64,000 bases of DNA from Atkinsonella hypoxylon (taxonomy: Eukaryota > Ascomycota > Sordariomycetes > Hypocreales > Clavicipitaceae): contig JFHB01000039.1 of assembly GCA_000729835.1 (NCBI GenBank), forward strand, positions 62,001 to 126,000, written 5' to 3'. The notes under the pieces were generated by a model. That model saw only the letters and a program-made list of their open reading frames with translations, did not search any database and was not told the DNA's origin. Positions within the stretch are counted from its first letter, which is position 1; each line of letters begins with the position of its first letter. Below, piece after piece: positions 24,269 to 35,601 of the stretch. Position numbers and translations under genes: made by a program.

Positions 24269-25848
24269 TCAGCCCTCATCCGACGAGGTAGGCTTGTACA
24301 TTATTGTGGTAACATACTGCACACAAAAAATATTAGCATATCTTGGAAATATAGTGCTCTAAGAAGGAAAATGAGAACAGAATAAATTACCTTGTTGTGA
24401 TATCTGGTAGTTGCTGACACAGCAAGGACATTGTTTTTAATGCTGCTCGTGGCCAAGTGGTTGAGGACAGTGTGGTTCGGCATGTTCAGGACAGAATTGT
24501 CGTCTTTCATCAGCGTGGCGGCGTTGAGAATGGGTTTGCCCAAAAAGCCAGGGAGACTGGGTGGTGTGGACAATTTCTCAATCGCAGCCACAGCATTCCG
24601 GTACGCTGACGAGTCCTCAGGTTGGTCAAAGTCGACCAGGTACTGCGGAACTTGGCTAACGTAGGTTTCTGGTGCCGGAACGGGTTTACCCTTTGGCTTG
24701 GCCGGCTCTTTAGCCTGTGAGTCTGTTGGGGATAATGTGTCGGCGTCTGCATCCGTCTTGGACGCACCAGAGCCTTGCCTGGTCTTGAGCAATGCATCGG
24801 GATTGACTTCGATGTAATTGACAAGGTTGTTTCCAAAATCTACTGTCGTGGGCAGGTCGGGAGATGTCTGCATGATACCATCGGCCAGGAAACGGAGATG
24901 ATGAGTGCCAGGTAGAATGTATACGGTGGTGGCAAAATGACCAGGCTTCCCCTCACTTCATTGCCATTGTTAGTCAGATATATACGTGACATTGAAAGAC
25001 AAGTCGAGCAAAAAAAGGAGGGACACTCGAGAGGATAGAGGGCAGGGCACTTACACAGGATGTAGCCGCTGCTTGCGATTCCATTGAAAGATGGTACCAG
25101 TGACGTATATCTTGTCTCCTCCGCGCTTCCACTCAATTTTGGTTGGAACCACAGGCCTCGTCTTGTCCACCCTCAATTCTTCAAACTCATCATCGTCTAC
25201 TGTCGTGGCACTCACGGCAGAGCTTTTCCTCGTCAAGCCATCCGAGATTTCACCCAGCTCAACATCGCCAAGACCTTCTTCGGCTGCGAGGATAGGCGAG
25301 CCGGGGGTATGCAATTCCTCTTCAATTGGGAGAGGCAGTCGGGGTGGTCCTCTTAGATACATGTCTGTGATGCTGCTATTAGACACGAGGTACGGGTCAA
25401 TATCGGTTTGTTCCGCAGCAGATGCTTGCGCTTCTCTGTGAGGGCGAAGTGAGCCGGCTTCGACAGGGACATCGACGGGTTTGGTGGGCTCGTCTCTGAC
25501 CGGACGAGCCTCAGTGGGCTTCGACGGGGTTGATATGTTGCTGTGTGGAGAGCCGCTCAAAGATGAGACAGCTGTACCAGGCAAGCTCTTGGGTCGGTTC
25601 ACGATGGTGGAGCCTGTGGCCTGGGCAAGTGAGGGTTCTGGAGGAGCGGCTGAGCTATGTGTAGAGTGGCAAGAGGCGGGATGATTACGAGACTCCTTTC
25701 GATGATGAGGTAAGAGATGATGGTGATGAGAGTGTCCGTCAGTGTGAGTTGAGGTACTGGCCGTCGCGTTGGTAGAGTCGTTTGGCGGGGCACCAGGCGG
25801 GGAGCCTGACGAGCCCGACTTGCCAGCCGACGAATGGTTATTTCCCAT
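24269..25848 (-). CDS. SNF1/AMPK kinase beta subunit (Gal83/Sip2 family)
   Basis: Three exons (25055-25848, 24391-24955, 24269-24316) give 468 aa. The start MGNNHSS is an N-myristoylation signal. A long Ser/Pro/His-rich N-terminal region (about 1-225) is followed by the glycogen-binding CBM48 domain, from PTKIEWKRGGDKIYVTG through IFQWNRK and HLRFLADG to DFGNNLVNYIEV. The C-terminal ASC domain has VPQYLVDFDQPED, LPGFLGKPILNA and, in the 16-codon last exon, YVTTIMYKP. The protein tethers the Snf1 kinase and the gamma subunit and directs the complex in carbon-starvation signalling. Both domain boundaries are interrupted by introns whose phases agree. The ATG at 25848 is supported by the myristoylation motif. 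Confidence 0.94.
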
Positions 25849-25926
25849 AGTCTGGCGTGGGAAACGTGGGCCTTTGTGTTCGTGGGTTTCGTTTCGGGAC
25901 GACGGACCGTGGTTGGACTGGTGAAA

Positions 25927-25964
25927 GGCTGGTCAAGGGCTGGTCAAGGGCTGGTCAAGGGCTG
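25927..25964. repeat. Tandem repeat, 11-bp unit
   Basis: GGCTGGTCAAG is repeated about 3.5 times without mismatch, about 80 bp upstream of the AMPK beta start codon. Confidence 0.9.
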
Positions 25965-26027
25965 TTGCGTGACGATGCGACCGTGATATGGCCGGCGAGA
26001 CACGAGGTAGGAGTGGGAGTCAGGAGC

Positions 26028-26058
26028 GGTGGTAGTGGTGGTGGTGGTGGTGGTGGTG
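26028..26058. repeat. GGT microsatellite
   Basis: GGT triplets run for about 30 nt with a single interruption. Confidence 0.9.
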
Positions 26059-26130
26059 CAGTGCAAGTGTGCGAATGCAACTTGGATGCGATGACGGCCA
26101 ACGGCCAACGACGGCAAAACAGTTCAGACG

Positions 26131-26162
26131 GAAGCGGGCGGGAAGCGGGCGGGAAGCGGGCG
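26131..26162. repeat. Tandem repeat, 11-bp unit
   Basis: GAAGCGGGCGG is present in nearly three copies, upstream of the AMPK beta gene. Confidence 0.85.
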
Positions 26163-27023
26163 ATGAAGCTAGTCGTCTGCCGTCTCGGTCAGGGTGTCGC
26201 CGATGTTGCTTGAAGCAACGCAGGCTTATCAACACGAATGGCTGAGAAGATTGCTGGCAGAGCAGTCCTCGTTCAGAAATCAGAAATGAATGGTTTCGAG
26301 GTCACGGCCCAAGAGCTCAGGCAAGCAAGTGGGATGGGATGTGATTCGGCGGGGTTAAAGCTTGGTGCATCCGCGGCTAACCTGCTGCCGGCCGAGCCAG
26401 CTGCTTGCCTGCCAACGGCCGCAAGAGGCAGGCTCGAGCTTATGGCCTCATACCCATACGTCCTGTGGCCGAGAAGGGGCTTGCAAAAGTATCACACTTC
26501 CAGCTTTCAGCTTTTCGGACACTCCTCCGCCTCTCCTTTGTGGACAGCGTCTTGGACAACAAGTGCATGGGAGAACTAGCCTGGCTAACGACAGTCAATT
26601 ACTCTTGGGCAGACAAAGCGCAGAACGTCCACAAATTGAGATCGAAATAATCGACAATTGTTTTGTATACATAGGACTTCCCAAAGCCCCATAACGACAT
26701 ATGTAACAGAAAGTCACAAGAAAGTGATTAATTAATCAGCGGCGTAAAACTCTTTCCCGCTGCTGAATGTAACATTGCTCTTGGCTTTGCAAAAGCGCAG
26801 TTTTTATATCAGTCTGAGGTAAAGTTGGCCCGCCTTCAATCGCAGAGCAGTGAATTTCGCTTCGTTTGACGGAGCGGTAATTCCAGCTGTGTTGTGTGGC
26901 GTGCAAAGTCATATATTGCGCAAGAGAAACAACAGAAACCGCTTTCACATTGCCATGCACAAATCGCCCATATGGTGTGTTTTACAGGAAGTCTTCTGCA
27001 ATAAAACAAAAACAAAAATAGTC

Positions 27024-29144
27024 TTACAAGTAACCTGAATTTTTCACGCTCTTTTTGAACATCTCCTTGCAGGTAACTCTACTTCCCAGCCGGGCACACA
27101 GCAAGAACGCTCCGCTGAGTTTCCGATGTAAGCTATATGTTTCTTCCGGCGGGGGCGCCAGCCGCTCTCTCAGCATGACGGGTATCAGAGCCTTGACTCG
27201 TTCAGTGATGGTCTGATCCTTGAAGTCATACACGTCTGGCGCCGCCTCCATGAAGGGCTCTGCAAGCGTAAGCACAGACTGTGTGTGGGCCTCGAGCATC
27301 GCCCTGCTCTCATGCCCCGTCAAGTAGCCCAGGCTCTCGGACAGCGTCTTGACTTTTGCGCGGTCTGAGCGGGATGCCGCGTCGAGGAGTTGCACGTACT
27401 GTCGCAGAAAGTCTTCGGGGTACTCTCTCGAGGCGCCAAAGTCCAACAGCGCAAGCTTGCCGAGCTCTGCGTTGTACAGGAAATTCGTCCAGTTGGGGTC
27501 CGTCTGCATGAACTTGAACTCGGTGATTTCCCGGAGGCAGAGGCGCATGATTTGCGTGCCGATCCAGTCGCGCTGCTCTTGGGTGAAGGACTTGACGCGC
27601 GTGACGACTTGGCCGTCCATGAAGTCCATGGTGAGGACTTGTTTGCCACAGGCTTCGGGATGTACGTTGGGGGCTAGGAAGACGTCCTGCTCGCCGTGGA
27701 GGAGGGCCTTGTATCGGAGGGCGCATTGGGCCTCGCGCTCGTAGTCGCATTCCCAGCCGAGTTCTAGTCGGGCATTGTCGATGGTCTTGTCGAGGTAGAG
27801 GCCCTTGGGAAGAAGCTTGGTGGCGTTCAGTAGGATTCCCAGGTTGTCCAGGTCGGAGTTGATCGAGTCGGCGACGCCAGGGAACTGTATTTTGACGGCA
27901 ACCCTCTTGCCGTTGGACTTAAGGGTGGCTTTGTGGACCTGGCCGATTGATGCCGCCGCAATCGGCGTCTCCTCGAACTCGCCGAACAAGTTGCGCCAGT
28001 TTTGGCCAAAGTTACTCACTAGAACCCTGTCTCTTTGCCAGGCGGGCATGTAGTCTGCTCTGTCTTGGACACGCTGCAGTACCTCCTGAATGGGTGCCGG
28101 GAGCATCTTGGAGTCCTGGAAGCTGATCATCTGGCCGATCTTGAGCGCCGCGCCGCGCATTCGCGACAACTTGGCTACCATACGCTCCATGTTCTTACTG
28201 CTGAGAAGGATGGATCCCTGCCCGCCGAGTCCGAATGCTCGGCTCACGCTTTCTGTCATTGCTCCCCCTAGCATGCCGGCTGCGAGGCCGCCATAATTCC
28301 AGAGGCGGCTGAGCCGCGATGCGGGAACCTTGGACTCTCTTAGTGAGTAGGTTGGTATGGTGGGTGCTGTGTCAGCCGCGGCGATGTCTTTGGCCAGGTC
28401 GGCTACTTCTTCGTCCACTCTGGGTAGCTCAGGAGTTTGTTTCGATGTATCAAGCTCGTGTGATTGCGTAGGACTAGGGATTTCGGCATCTTTGTCTGTC
28501 TTCGAAGGGTCAAAAGACTCTTGTCCTAGCTTAGACTCTTGAGAGTTCTCCGGCTCCGTAGCTACAACCTTTAGCATCACAGGCGCGGGATTTGGCCAGT
28601 GCCGTAGAGGATGTTCCTTTGAAGTTGTGTTAGGTTCGCAACGTCTATTTGTAGCGGTAGCATCCTTCTTCCGCAAGGAACTCAATATGGTTGAACCATG
28701 GGTCGTATGGAATATGTTTACATCGACACCTTCGGGCACATCTGGTTGTTCCGCGGCAGCCCTCAGAGCCTCTTGTCTCCGCTGGTATGCCTGTGAAAAT
28801 TCTAAGTTGGAGGCGGCTGGGCTGTGTTTCTTTTCTTCGGTTTTTTGTTGTGAAAGAGTAGCTCGCGATGATGGTGGAGAGGGCGGCGACGTGCTGGGGG
28901 ATACCGTGGCGCTATCATTGACATCGACATCCGCTGATTTATGTCCAGTTAAGCTCTCTGCCTGCACAGGCCCGGTGCTCTCGTACTGCGCAAAAGGCTC
29001 CTTTGGCCGACTATCTCGCCATTTTGCTGTCACGGCATAAGTGTTTTCGAGCTGCCGAGTCCGGAGGGCAATGTGCTTGGCGGCGACAGATCTTGAGGCG
29101 CTAAGTAATGCTGCCACATCAATTGCAAAGTCGACGAACCGCAT
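27024..29144 (-). CDS. COQ8: COQ8/ABC1 (ADCK3-type) atypical kinase of ubiquinone biosynthesis
   Basis: This is a single exon; the first in-frame ATG is at 29144 and gives 706 aa. The frame extends a little upstream but without ATG. The family signature is complete: the KxGQ motif ALKIGQMISFQD (Lys335 to Gln338), the alanine-rich nucleotide loop IAAASIGQVH in place of a glycine-rich loop, VAVKIQFPG, the glutamate-containing ELGWECDYEREA, QTDPNW and LLDFGAS. The protein is mitochondrial in the family and supports assembly of the CoQ synthome. A long low-complexity stretch (about 50-285) lies between the N-terminal helix and the kinase-like domain. It is tandem to and downstream of ESS2, 533 bp away. 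Confidence 0.93.
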   Translation of the reverse strand: MRFVDFAIDVAALLSASRSVAAKHIALRTRQLENTYAVTAKWRDSRPKEPFAQYESTGPVQAESLTGHKSADVDVNDSATVSPSTSPPSPPSSRATLSQQKTEEKKHSPAASNLEFSQAYQRRQEALRAAAEQPDVPEGVDVNIFHTTHGSTILSSLRKKDATATNRRCEPNTTSKEHPLRHWPNPAPVMLKVVATEPENSQESKLGQESFDPSKTDKDAEIPSPTQSHELDTSKQTPELPRVDEEVADLAKDIAAADTAPTIPTYSLRESKVPASRLSRLWNYGGLAAGMLGGAMTESVSRAFGLGGQGSILLSSKNMERMVAKLSRMRGAALKIGQMISFQDSKMLPAPIQEVLQRVQDRADYMPAWQRDRVLVSNFGQNWRNLFGEFEETPIAAASIGQVHKATLKSNGKRVAVKIQFPGVADSINSDLDNLGILLNATKLLPKGLYLDKTIDNARLELGWECDYEREAQCALRYKALLHGEQDVFLAPNVHPEACGKQVLTMDFMDGQVVTRVKSFTQEQRDWIGTQIMRLCLREITEFKFMQTDPNWTNFLYNAELGKLALLDFGASREYPEDFLRQYVQLLDAASRSDRAKVKTLSESLGYLTGHESRAMLEAHTQSVLTLAEPFMEAAPDVYDFKDQTITERVKALIPVMLRERLAPPPEETYSLHRKLSGAFLLCARLGSRVTCKEMFKKSVKNSGYL

Positions 29145-29677
29145 GAGAACGTGAAGGCTTCGAAGGGCCGAAGACACATCGATATAATAGCTGTAGTGGG
29201 CTTCGGGATCTTGTCAGTAGAGCTGGGATGCGAGACAGCGGAAGCTGTTGTGGGTAAACCGACTTTTTTCGAACGTGGTGATTTCTGTCTGATCTATGCA
29301 GCTAAGCGGGTCAATGACAACCTGGACAATGCACCTCCAGCACAGCAGCGCCATGCGTATGTCATGTTGCGAAAAAAAGAAAGCACCAGAATCCAAGTGC
29401 TTCATTTATATTTATTCATATGGCGATTTCAGTTGAGAGCGTGCTCAATGCTACGCTAATGAATATTGTTGTAGAAATTCCCTAATGCTGGCTGGTCCTT
29501 TGTCAACCAACCACCAGCGTATGAGGCCCCCTGTCAATCGCCATGCCATTTCTAGAACACCGTAAAAAGGCCATGAAGCCACCAAATATTCAAAAATAGG
29601 GTATAAAATATCGTATTGTGCATACTTTCGTGATGGGAGATATAAGTCGAATTCTGTGTTGCGACGGAAATGCAACT
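29145..29677. other. Intergenic region between ESS2 and COQ8
   Basis: This 533-bp region is the 3' flank of ESS2 and the promoter of COQ8, both on the minus strand. No further gene is seen. Confidence 0.55.
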
Positions 29678-31024
29678 TTAACCCTTTTTCGACGTGGGTG
29701 TGGAAACGCTTCGTAAGAGAGAACCTCTTGGTCGCAGTGGTGTGGATTGACCGCAGCCGAAAGGACTTCCAGGCCTCTTACTTTTTGGAGTTGCCATTTT
29801 ACTCCAGAGACGTTGAGCTGCAGGAGTCAAGTCGCTAGTAACTCTGGGACTGCTGGGAAATTTGGGGACTGGCGGAGTCATGGCTTTCCTAGAGAGCCCA
29901 TGCATAGCAGACTCCTTATTTGACTTGGCAATGCGGTCCACCATTCGTTCATGTAGTAGCTCCCTTTTCCGTTGATCTTGTAGCTTGAACGGATTGTGCG
30001 CATCTCCAGGTCCCAGATTAATAGCCGGACGAGCGCTTTCAGGCTCAGGCTCATCATCTTCGTCGTCGACAAAGGAGTACCCATTCACTCGTGGGGTCTC
30101 GCCGCCTCCAATAACACTCGAGTCTCGATCTCGGGGACGAGGCTTGCCGGCGATGGCCTCTCTAACAGACGACAGGGTGGGTGAAGGGGGACGTTGGGGC
30201 ACGTGTGGTTGAGGTACCCTTGTGTTTGCGTACTCGATTGATCTAGGAGCCGCCCTAGAAGTCTCCTCGGCTCGCTGGGCGATGGTAACTACTCCGTCAT
30301 CCAGTCCAGCTGGCTCAAACATAAGACCGTTCTGAGGTGCAGCGTCCCATGCATCCGGTCGCGCTGGTCGATCATCACGATCTTTGATCGCAAGCCTTTT
30401 GCGTTCGAATCCATCGTCGACTAAACTTTGGGTACGAGCGACTCGATCAGAGACTTCTTTCTGCTTGATCATTTGCTTGGAAGGGAGTTTGTTTCCTCGC
30501 CACAGCCAGGCATATTTGTCGGCCTTCTTTTGATTTTGCTTGTCCACCAATTTATAAAAGCTCTCATTGTCTTCGCTTGTGTATGTTGCTTGAAATTTTG
30601 TCAGGCTCATGTTGATGTCAAGCCGAGGGCCACTAGGTGTCACGGTCGGTGCGGCAGGAGCAGGTGTGTCTTGGAAATATGTGGTTGGTGTGCGTCCGTC
30701 GCTACCGATGGGCATTACTGATGAAGGCCGGGCATGTCTTCCTGGAGTCATGACATGTTGGAGTCGGCGACTGGCGCTTGAGATCCATGCAGTGTCTTTA
30801 GACTCGAGAGCATCAAGATATTCTCGTTGGATTTCGGTCTCGAGAAGTCCAGGGAAAAAGTCTCTGGCTATGATTTGGGAGATGGCTTCGGTATACGAGT
30901 CTTCATCCAGGATCTTCTTGGGGCGTTTGATTTTCCTAACGGGAGGCGGTGCCGGCATCAGATCCGCGTCTGCTCGTTTCCTCACTAAGGCCGCTGAGGG
31001 TGTGTCGGGGTGTGACGCTGCCAT
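29678..31024 (-). CDS. ESS2: ESS2/DGCR14 family nuclear splicing-associated protein
   Basis: This is a single exon of 448 aa. Diagnostic segments are RPKKILDEDSYTEAISQIIARDFFPGL near the N-terminus, LTKFQATYTSEDNESFYKL in the middle, and VNGYSFVDDED and NPFKLQDQRKRELLHERMVD toward the end, all typical of the Es2 (DGCR14/Bis1) family. These proteins associate with the C-complex spliceosome in the nucleus. The C-terminus is basic and Ser/Pro-rich. Its start is head to head with PPT1, about 950 bp apart. Confidence 0.92.
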   Translation of the reverse strand: MAASHPDTPSAALVRKRADADLMPAPPPVRKIKRPKKILDEDSYTEAISQIIARDFFPGLLETEIQREYLDALESKDTAWISSASRRLQHVMTPGRHARPSSVMPIGSDGRTPTTYFQDTPAPAAPTVTPSGPRLDINMSLTKFQATYTSEDNESFYKLVDKQNQKKADKYAWLWRGNKLPSKQMIKQKEVSDRVARTQSLVDDGFERKRLAIKDRDDRPARPDAWDAAPQNGLMFEPAGLDDGVVTIAQRAEETSRAAPRSIEYANTRVPQPHVPQRPPSPTLSSVREAIAGKPRPRDRDSSVIGGGETPRVNGYSFVDDEDDEPEPESARPAINLGPGDAHNPFKLQDQRKRELLHERMVDRIAKSNKESAMHGLSRKAMTPPVPKFPSSPRVTSDLTPAAQRLWSKMATPKSKRPGSPFGCGQSTPLRPRGSLLRSVSTPTSKKG

Positions 31025-31977
31025 TTGGTCTCTGGGCGAGCAAGCGTGCCGTTATGCGAATGTCTATGTGAGTCATATATGTTTGCAGTAGAGGCGAAAG
31101 AAACAGCGTTTCGGTGTGTCATGAAGGTGGCATATCTGATGGTAAGTCGGATAGTTTCTGTTGCCTCGTTTTATGATGGGTTGTTTGTTGTCGAGGTTCG
31201 ATCGCGCAGAGGTGACGTGGTGATGCGACCTGTCTGGTGTCTGACGTATCTCGAAGCTGGGATGAAGCACGAGGGAAGGTTGCTGAAGTGACTGAGGTAA
31301 GGCGCCTGGTTGAGGACGGACCCACTCATGCAACTAAGCGGGTTCTCACTGCGGTGCTTACGACTGGCAAGGCCTGGCCTAAGATCTCCGGCCAGGCTTC
31401 GGCACATGCAATAGACACCAGACCAGACGTCCGGCATCATTCCGTAAGTTACCAGACCAGATACTGGGCCGAGTCTAGAGTCTCTAGTAACCATGGGCTT
31501 GCCAGAGACTCACCGTATTTTTCCAATTATGCAGGCCTTGCCGTTGTCTCTTGTCAAACTTGAGCGCTATGTATGATGATGTCAGTCTGGTTAAGCTCAC
31601 CTTGGCTCAAAAGCCTAGCGTCAGGCGGACCAGGCCCTGAACCCACCTGCCTTGTGCTTCCGAGTCTCAATCCAGGTCCTCCTTGCCCACAAAGCTGCCC
31701 TGCTTGACCTCCATCGGAGCCTGTCGAGACGCCGCTTCTTTTTTCCCCCACTTGTGCTGGTTTGCCGCTGGTTTGCCGCTAGGTGCGCAACGCCGAGTCC
31801 CGTGCGTCTCCTGCGTATGCTTTCTCGAAGTATTGTAGATCTGAACATACCTGTAAATCATCTTTTTACCATTCATTTGCCTTCCTCGTTTCCGCTCATC
31901 TCCAGTCGCAGCGGCACAAGTCATTGTCACCACTCATCTTAACCTCCCCCACTTTTCGCTCCCAGCCCTCCGTCATC
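31025..31977. promoter_or_regulatory. Divergent promoter region between ESS2 and PPT1
   Basis: This is a 953-bp intergenic region between two start codons. The part next to PPT1 (31850-31977) is pyrimidine-rich, as is usual for fungal leaders. No binding sites are claimed. Confidence 0.5.
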
Positions 31978-33848
31978 ATGTCACAAGAAGCCGTTAATCT
32001 CAAAAACAAGGGCAATAAGGCTTTTGCCTCGGGCGACTATCCTGCTGCTGTCGATTTTTACTCAAAAGCCATCGAGTTAAACGACAAGGAGCCCACCTTC
32101 TTCACCAACCGAGCTCAAGTGCGTTCAAGCCTGTCTTGTCCATGCTTTGCGATATACTGTCCCTAGTCGTGTGACCAGCATTCTCACTTCTGTTTTGCAA
32201 CATTATAGGCGTATATCAAGACCGAAGCGTATGGATATGCCATTCAAGATGCTGGAAAAGCGCTGGAGCTGGATCCAAACCTCGTCAAGGTCGGTGTTAC
32301 TGCCCAAAACATTACCTTGCCAACCCGAAACCACATTTATATATCCTGAACTCATCGTATTCCGTAGGCTTACTACCGACGTGGTCTTGCCCGAACCGCT
32401 ATTCTGCGACCCAAGGAAGCGATTGATGACTTCAAAGAATGTGTCAAACTGGATCCCAACAACAAAGATGCAAGGCTCAAATTGGAGGAGTGCAAGAAGA
32501 TTGTGCGACAACTGGCTTTCTTTGCTGCTATAGAGGTTGGCGACGAACCGTCCGCCGCTGAGGGACTCGATTTAGACTCAATGGTTGTGGAAAAAGACTA
32601 CGATGGTGCACGGCTCGAGAACGAGATGACTCAAGAATTCATTGACGATATGACTGAACGATTTAAAGATGGCAAGAAAATTCACCGGAAATATGTCTAT
32701 CAAATCATTCTGGCAGTAAAAAACATTGTCTCCAACGAGGCCACTATGGTGGAAATGCATATTCCCAACGACGTTGAGCTCACTATTTGTGGCGATACCC
32801 ATGGTTCGTCACCTCTGCTTATCTTCTCACGTCTTGACAATTGTGACTCAGTAAGCTGACGTGCTTTATCAAGGACAATACTTTGACTTGATGGAGCTCT
32901 TCCGTCGCAATGGCTCGCCCAATGACAAACACTGGTACCTCTTCAATGGCGACTTTGTTGACAGAGGGTCATGGTCAACTGAGATTGCTCTCCTGTTGTA
33001 TGCTTACAAATGGTTGCGACCTGGTGGTTTCTTCCTCAATCGTGGCAATCACGAGACAGATGACATGAACCGAGTCTACGGTTTCGAGGGAGAATGTAAA
33101 GCAAAATATAATGAAAGGTATGTGTTTGCAGCTTGAAGAATAATTTATCCTCTGTAATTGTCATTTATTATGTATGCTAATTCTCCGAATAGGGTGTTCA
33201 AGCTCTTTTCGGAGAGTTTCTCGGCTCTTCCGCTCGCCACGCTTGTCGGCGAGAAATATTTAGTCCTGCACGGCGGCCTCTTCTCTGATGACAACGTGAC
33301 ACTGGACGACATCCGCAAACTCAACCGACACAACCAGAGACAACCCGGACAAGCTGGCCTCATGATGGAGATGCTATGGACGGATCCTCAAGACGAACTT
33401 GGTAGAGCACCTAGCAAGCGCGGTGTTGGTATGCAATTTGGGCCCGACATCACCAAGAAGTTCTGCGAAAAGAACGGTTTGGAAGCAGTCATTCGAAGCC
33501 ACGAAGTCCGCATGAATGGTTACGAAGTTCAGCACGATGGACGCTGCATTACTGGTATGCACTATCTTTCTTGACTCGCTGACCAAAGCGTTGCCTCTTG
33601 TACTCTCTAACATGAAATATCAGTCTTCTCTGCACCCAAGTATTGTGACTCAACCGAGAACAAAGGTGCCTACATCAACGTCAAGTCGGATTACAAGCTT
33701 CGTTATGAGCAGTTCGACGCTGTACCCCATCCCAACATTAGGCCAATGGTGAGTTTGAAGCTCTGCCACTCCCACCTACTCCAGCTGCTTCCTCTGACTG
33801 TTCCATCAGGCATATGCCCAAAATTCTCTCATGTCATCTTTGATGTAA
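31978..33848 (+). CDS. PPT1: Serine/threonine protein phosphatase 5 with TPR domain
   Basis: Seven exons (31978-32118, 32209-32289, 32368-32803, 32874-33117, 33193-33554, 33624-33748, 33810-33848) give 475 aa, the family's usual size. Residues 1 to about 110 form three TPR repeats (NLKNKGNKAFASGDYPAAVDF onward) that bind the Hsp90 C-terminus. The catalytic PPP domain has GDTHG, GDFVDRGSWS, RGNHE, LHGGLF and SAPKYCD, so the metal-binding residues are all present. The C-terminus ends in an autoinhibitory-type helix, NSLMSSLM. The exon 3/exon 4 junction splits the GDTHG glycine codon. A TATTCCGTA motif overlaps the acceptor of intron 2. Confidence 0.95.
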
Positions 33849-34077
33849 ATTTAGACAATCGTGAACAAGTGCAGAAATATTCTTCGGCTCAAAAAGCCAC
33901 AGATCCGATTAATCAAAAACTATCAACAGAGCATTGGATCCGGAGTCAGGAAATGGCGGCATTCCTTGGAGGTATCTGTTTGCGTTCTATATCTTTCGGT
34001 TCTGGCATCGGGCGGCGTGTAGAAGAGGGGATATACAAGTACATAGATATCCGAATATCAAGATCTATGAGGCCATC

Positions 34078-34551
34078 TTACGTGCTATTCGACGGACACT
34101 GTTGTGTTTCTTGTTGGGGCTCTGAGCTTTGGAAGAGCTCTTGCTGTCCAACTTGGCCTACCAGAAGGCCAAGCCAATTTGAAGACCCCTTCATGCGCAA
34201 TATGTACTGCGTGTCTCCTTCGGCGCTCCCTCTATATGCAGTGATGGCTGCTGCAAATGAGCTGAGATCTTCTCGAGGCAGCCTCAACCAGCAGGTCTTG
34301 CCCTGTGCTTTAAGAATATCGATAGGAATAGCCTGCCCAGTCAGGCCTAAAAACTGCCTGAGCGCAGCGGTGCAGTATGACTTGACCACGAGATCATCCA
34401 AAATGATGTCTTGCGGACCATCCGTGGCCAGTTCCAAATGAGCGTATGCGAAGGGCTGTTCTGTGATGGCGGTACTGAACAACGTGTGAGCTGTGTTCTG
34501 TCCCCATTTTGACATGCGCTTCTTCGAAGAAAGTCGCGAGTTTGAAGGCAT
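34078..34551 (-). CDS. POP8: RNase P/MRP subunit Pop8-like protein
   Basis: This is a single exon of 157 aa. The segment AYAHLELATDG, then SYCTAALRQFLGLTG, CWLRLPREDLSSFAAAITA and GDTQYILRMKGSSNWLG, matches the Pop8-like domain of filamentous fungi. The product would be a protein subunit of nuclear RNase P and RNase MRP, which process tRNA and rRNA precursors. The final 20 residues are a Gln/Ser-rich tail. It converges with PPT1 (229 bp between stops) and is head to head with SPT4 (260 bp). Confidence 0.75.
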   Translation of the reverse strand: MPSNSRLSSKKRMSKWGQNTAHTLFSTAITEQPFAYAHLELATDGPQDIILDDLVVKSYCTAALRQFLGLTGQAIPIDILKAQGKTCWLRLPREDLSSFAAAITAYRGSAEGDTQYILRMKGSSNWLGLLVGQVGQQELFQSSEPQQETQQCPSNST

Positions 34552-34811
34552 TCTCCAAGCTTTGATTCTCCTCCCGTGATCCTGTATAACTTGTGAAATA
34601 TTTTTTTATTCTGCGTGTTTTGAAGAAATTGATCAAGTACATACATAACGTAGCTCTTAGCGGTAGTTTAAAAAAGCTTGCATATCGGATACAAGCATAT
34701 CCGCCTAAACCACCAAGCTTCGAGATCAAAAGACCAACCAGTTCCCCCAGCTCACTTCTTCCGCCCTGCACTTGACGCTTCCCTCGAACGTGGCCGCGAT
34801 TCAAATACGAA
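34552..34811. promoter_or_regulatory. Compact divergent promoter between POP8 and SPT4
   Basis: Only 260 bp separate the two start codons, so one short region must drive both genes. No specific site is assigned. Confidence 0.5.
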
Positions 34812-35379
34812 ATGTCAAATTTTGTCACGTCCGGCCAACAGCGGTACTTGCGCGCCTGCATGGTCTGCTCCATCGTGATGACCTCCTCGGTACGTTAGCT
34901 CCTGACTGACGATCTTGTCCCAACGATCTTGTCCCAACGATCAAAGCACATCCTTTTTTTTTTTTTTCTTTCTTTCTTTTCACCTGCTAACCGGTTTCCC
35001 TAATGTCGTAGCGCTTCCGCGACGAGGGCTGTCCCAACTGCGAAGAGTTCTTGCACCTCGCTGGTTCGCAGGAACAGATCGAGAGCTGCACGTCGCAAGT
35101 CTTCGAGGGCCTCATTACGCTTGCTAACCCTGCCAAGTCTTGGGTGGCCAAGTGGCAGCGTCTGGATGGCTACGTGGCGGGCGTGTATGCGATCAAGGTA
35201 TCGGGGCAGTTGCCGGATGAGATCCGGTCTACGCTCGAGGAGGAGTACCGGATACAGTATATTCCGTATGTGACGCTGGTGGCCTGCGATTCTGGCCTGC
35301 CCCTTTTTTGAAAACGGGATCGTGACGTGCTAAATTGCTCTGCAGGAGAGACGGTACTGAAACGGAAGCTGATAACTGA
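34812..35379 (+). CDS. SPT4: Transcription elongation factor SPT4
   Basis: Three exons (34812-34889, 35012-35265, 35346-35379) give 121 aa. The N-terminal zinc finger is C-x2-C in RACMVCS and C-x2-C in GCPNCEEF; the SPT5-binding part contains SWVAKWQRLDGYVAGVYAIKV. With Spt5 it forms the DSIF elongation factor on RNA polymerase II. The last exon encodes only the tail after IP, reading RDGTETEADN. Length and motifs match the family. It converges with KIN17, 222 bp between stops. Confidence 0.95.
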
Positions 35380-35601
35380 GGCGTGATGAACTCGGAGTTT
35401 GGGCATTTGGGGGGAGGTTTTTTTTTTTTTGGCGAATTATGGCGTCGGGATTTGACTTCGAGGAATGAAGATATAAGGCTGGGGTTGGGGCATTCAGTCA
35501 TGATTCATGCATGGTATCTAGGAGTATAAAATCCATTATGCATAAGCTTGTATGGTTCTTCCATAAACGCCAGCCTTCAAGATGCACAATACCCCTTAAC
35601 C

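Larger units (their letters stand above)
25849..27023. other. Intergenic region with tandem repeats
   Basis: This is the promoter side of the AMPK beta gene and the 3' flank of COQ8. Near the AMPK beta start it holds two 11-bp tandem arrays and a GGT microsatellite. No gene was recognised. Confidence 0.5.

Noticed and set aside
27310..27750. Several overlapping frames in other phases of COQ8
   Set aside because: All are shadows of the COQ8 exon; the COQ8 frame alone carries the kinase-family motifs.
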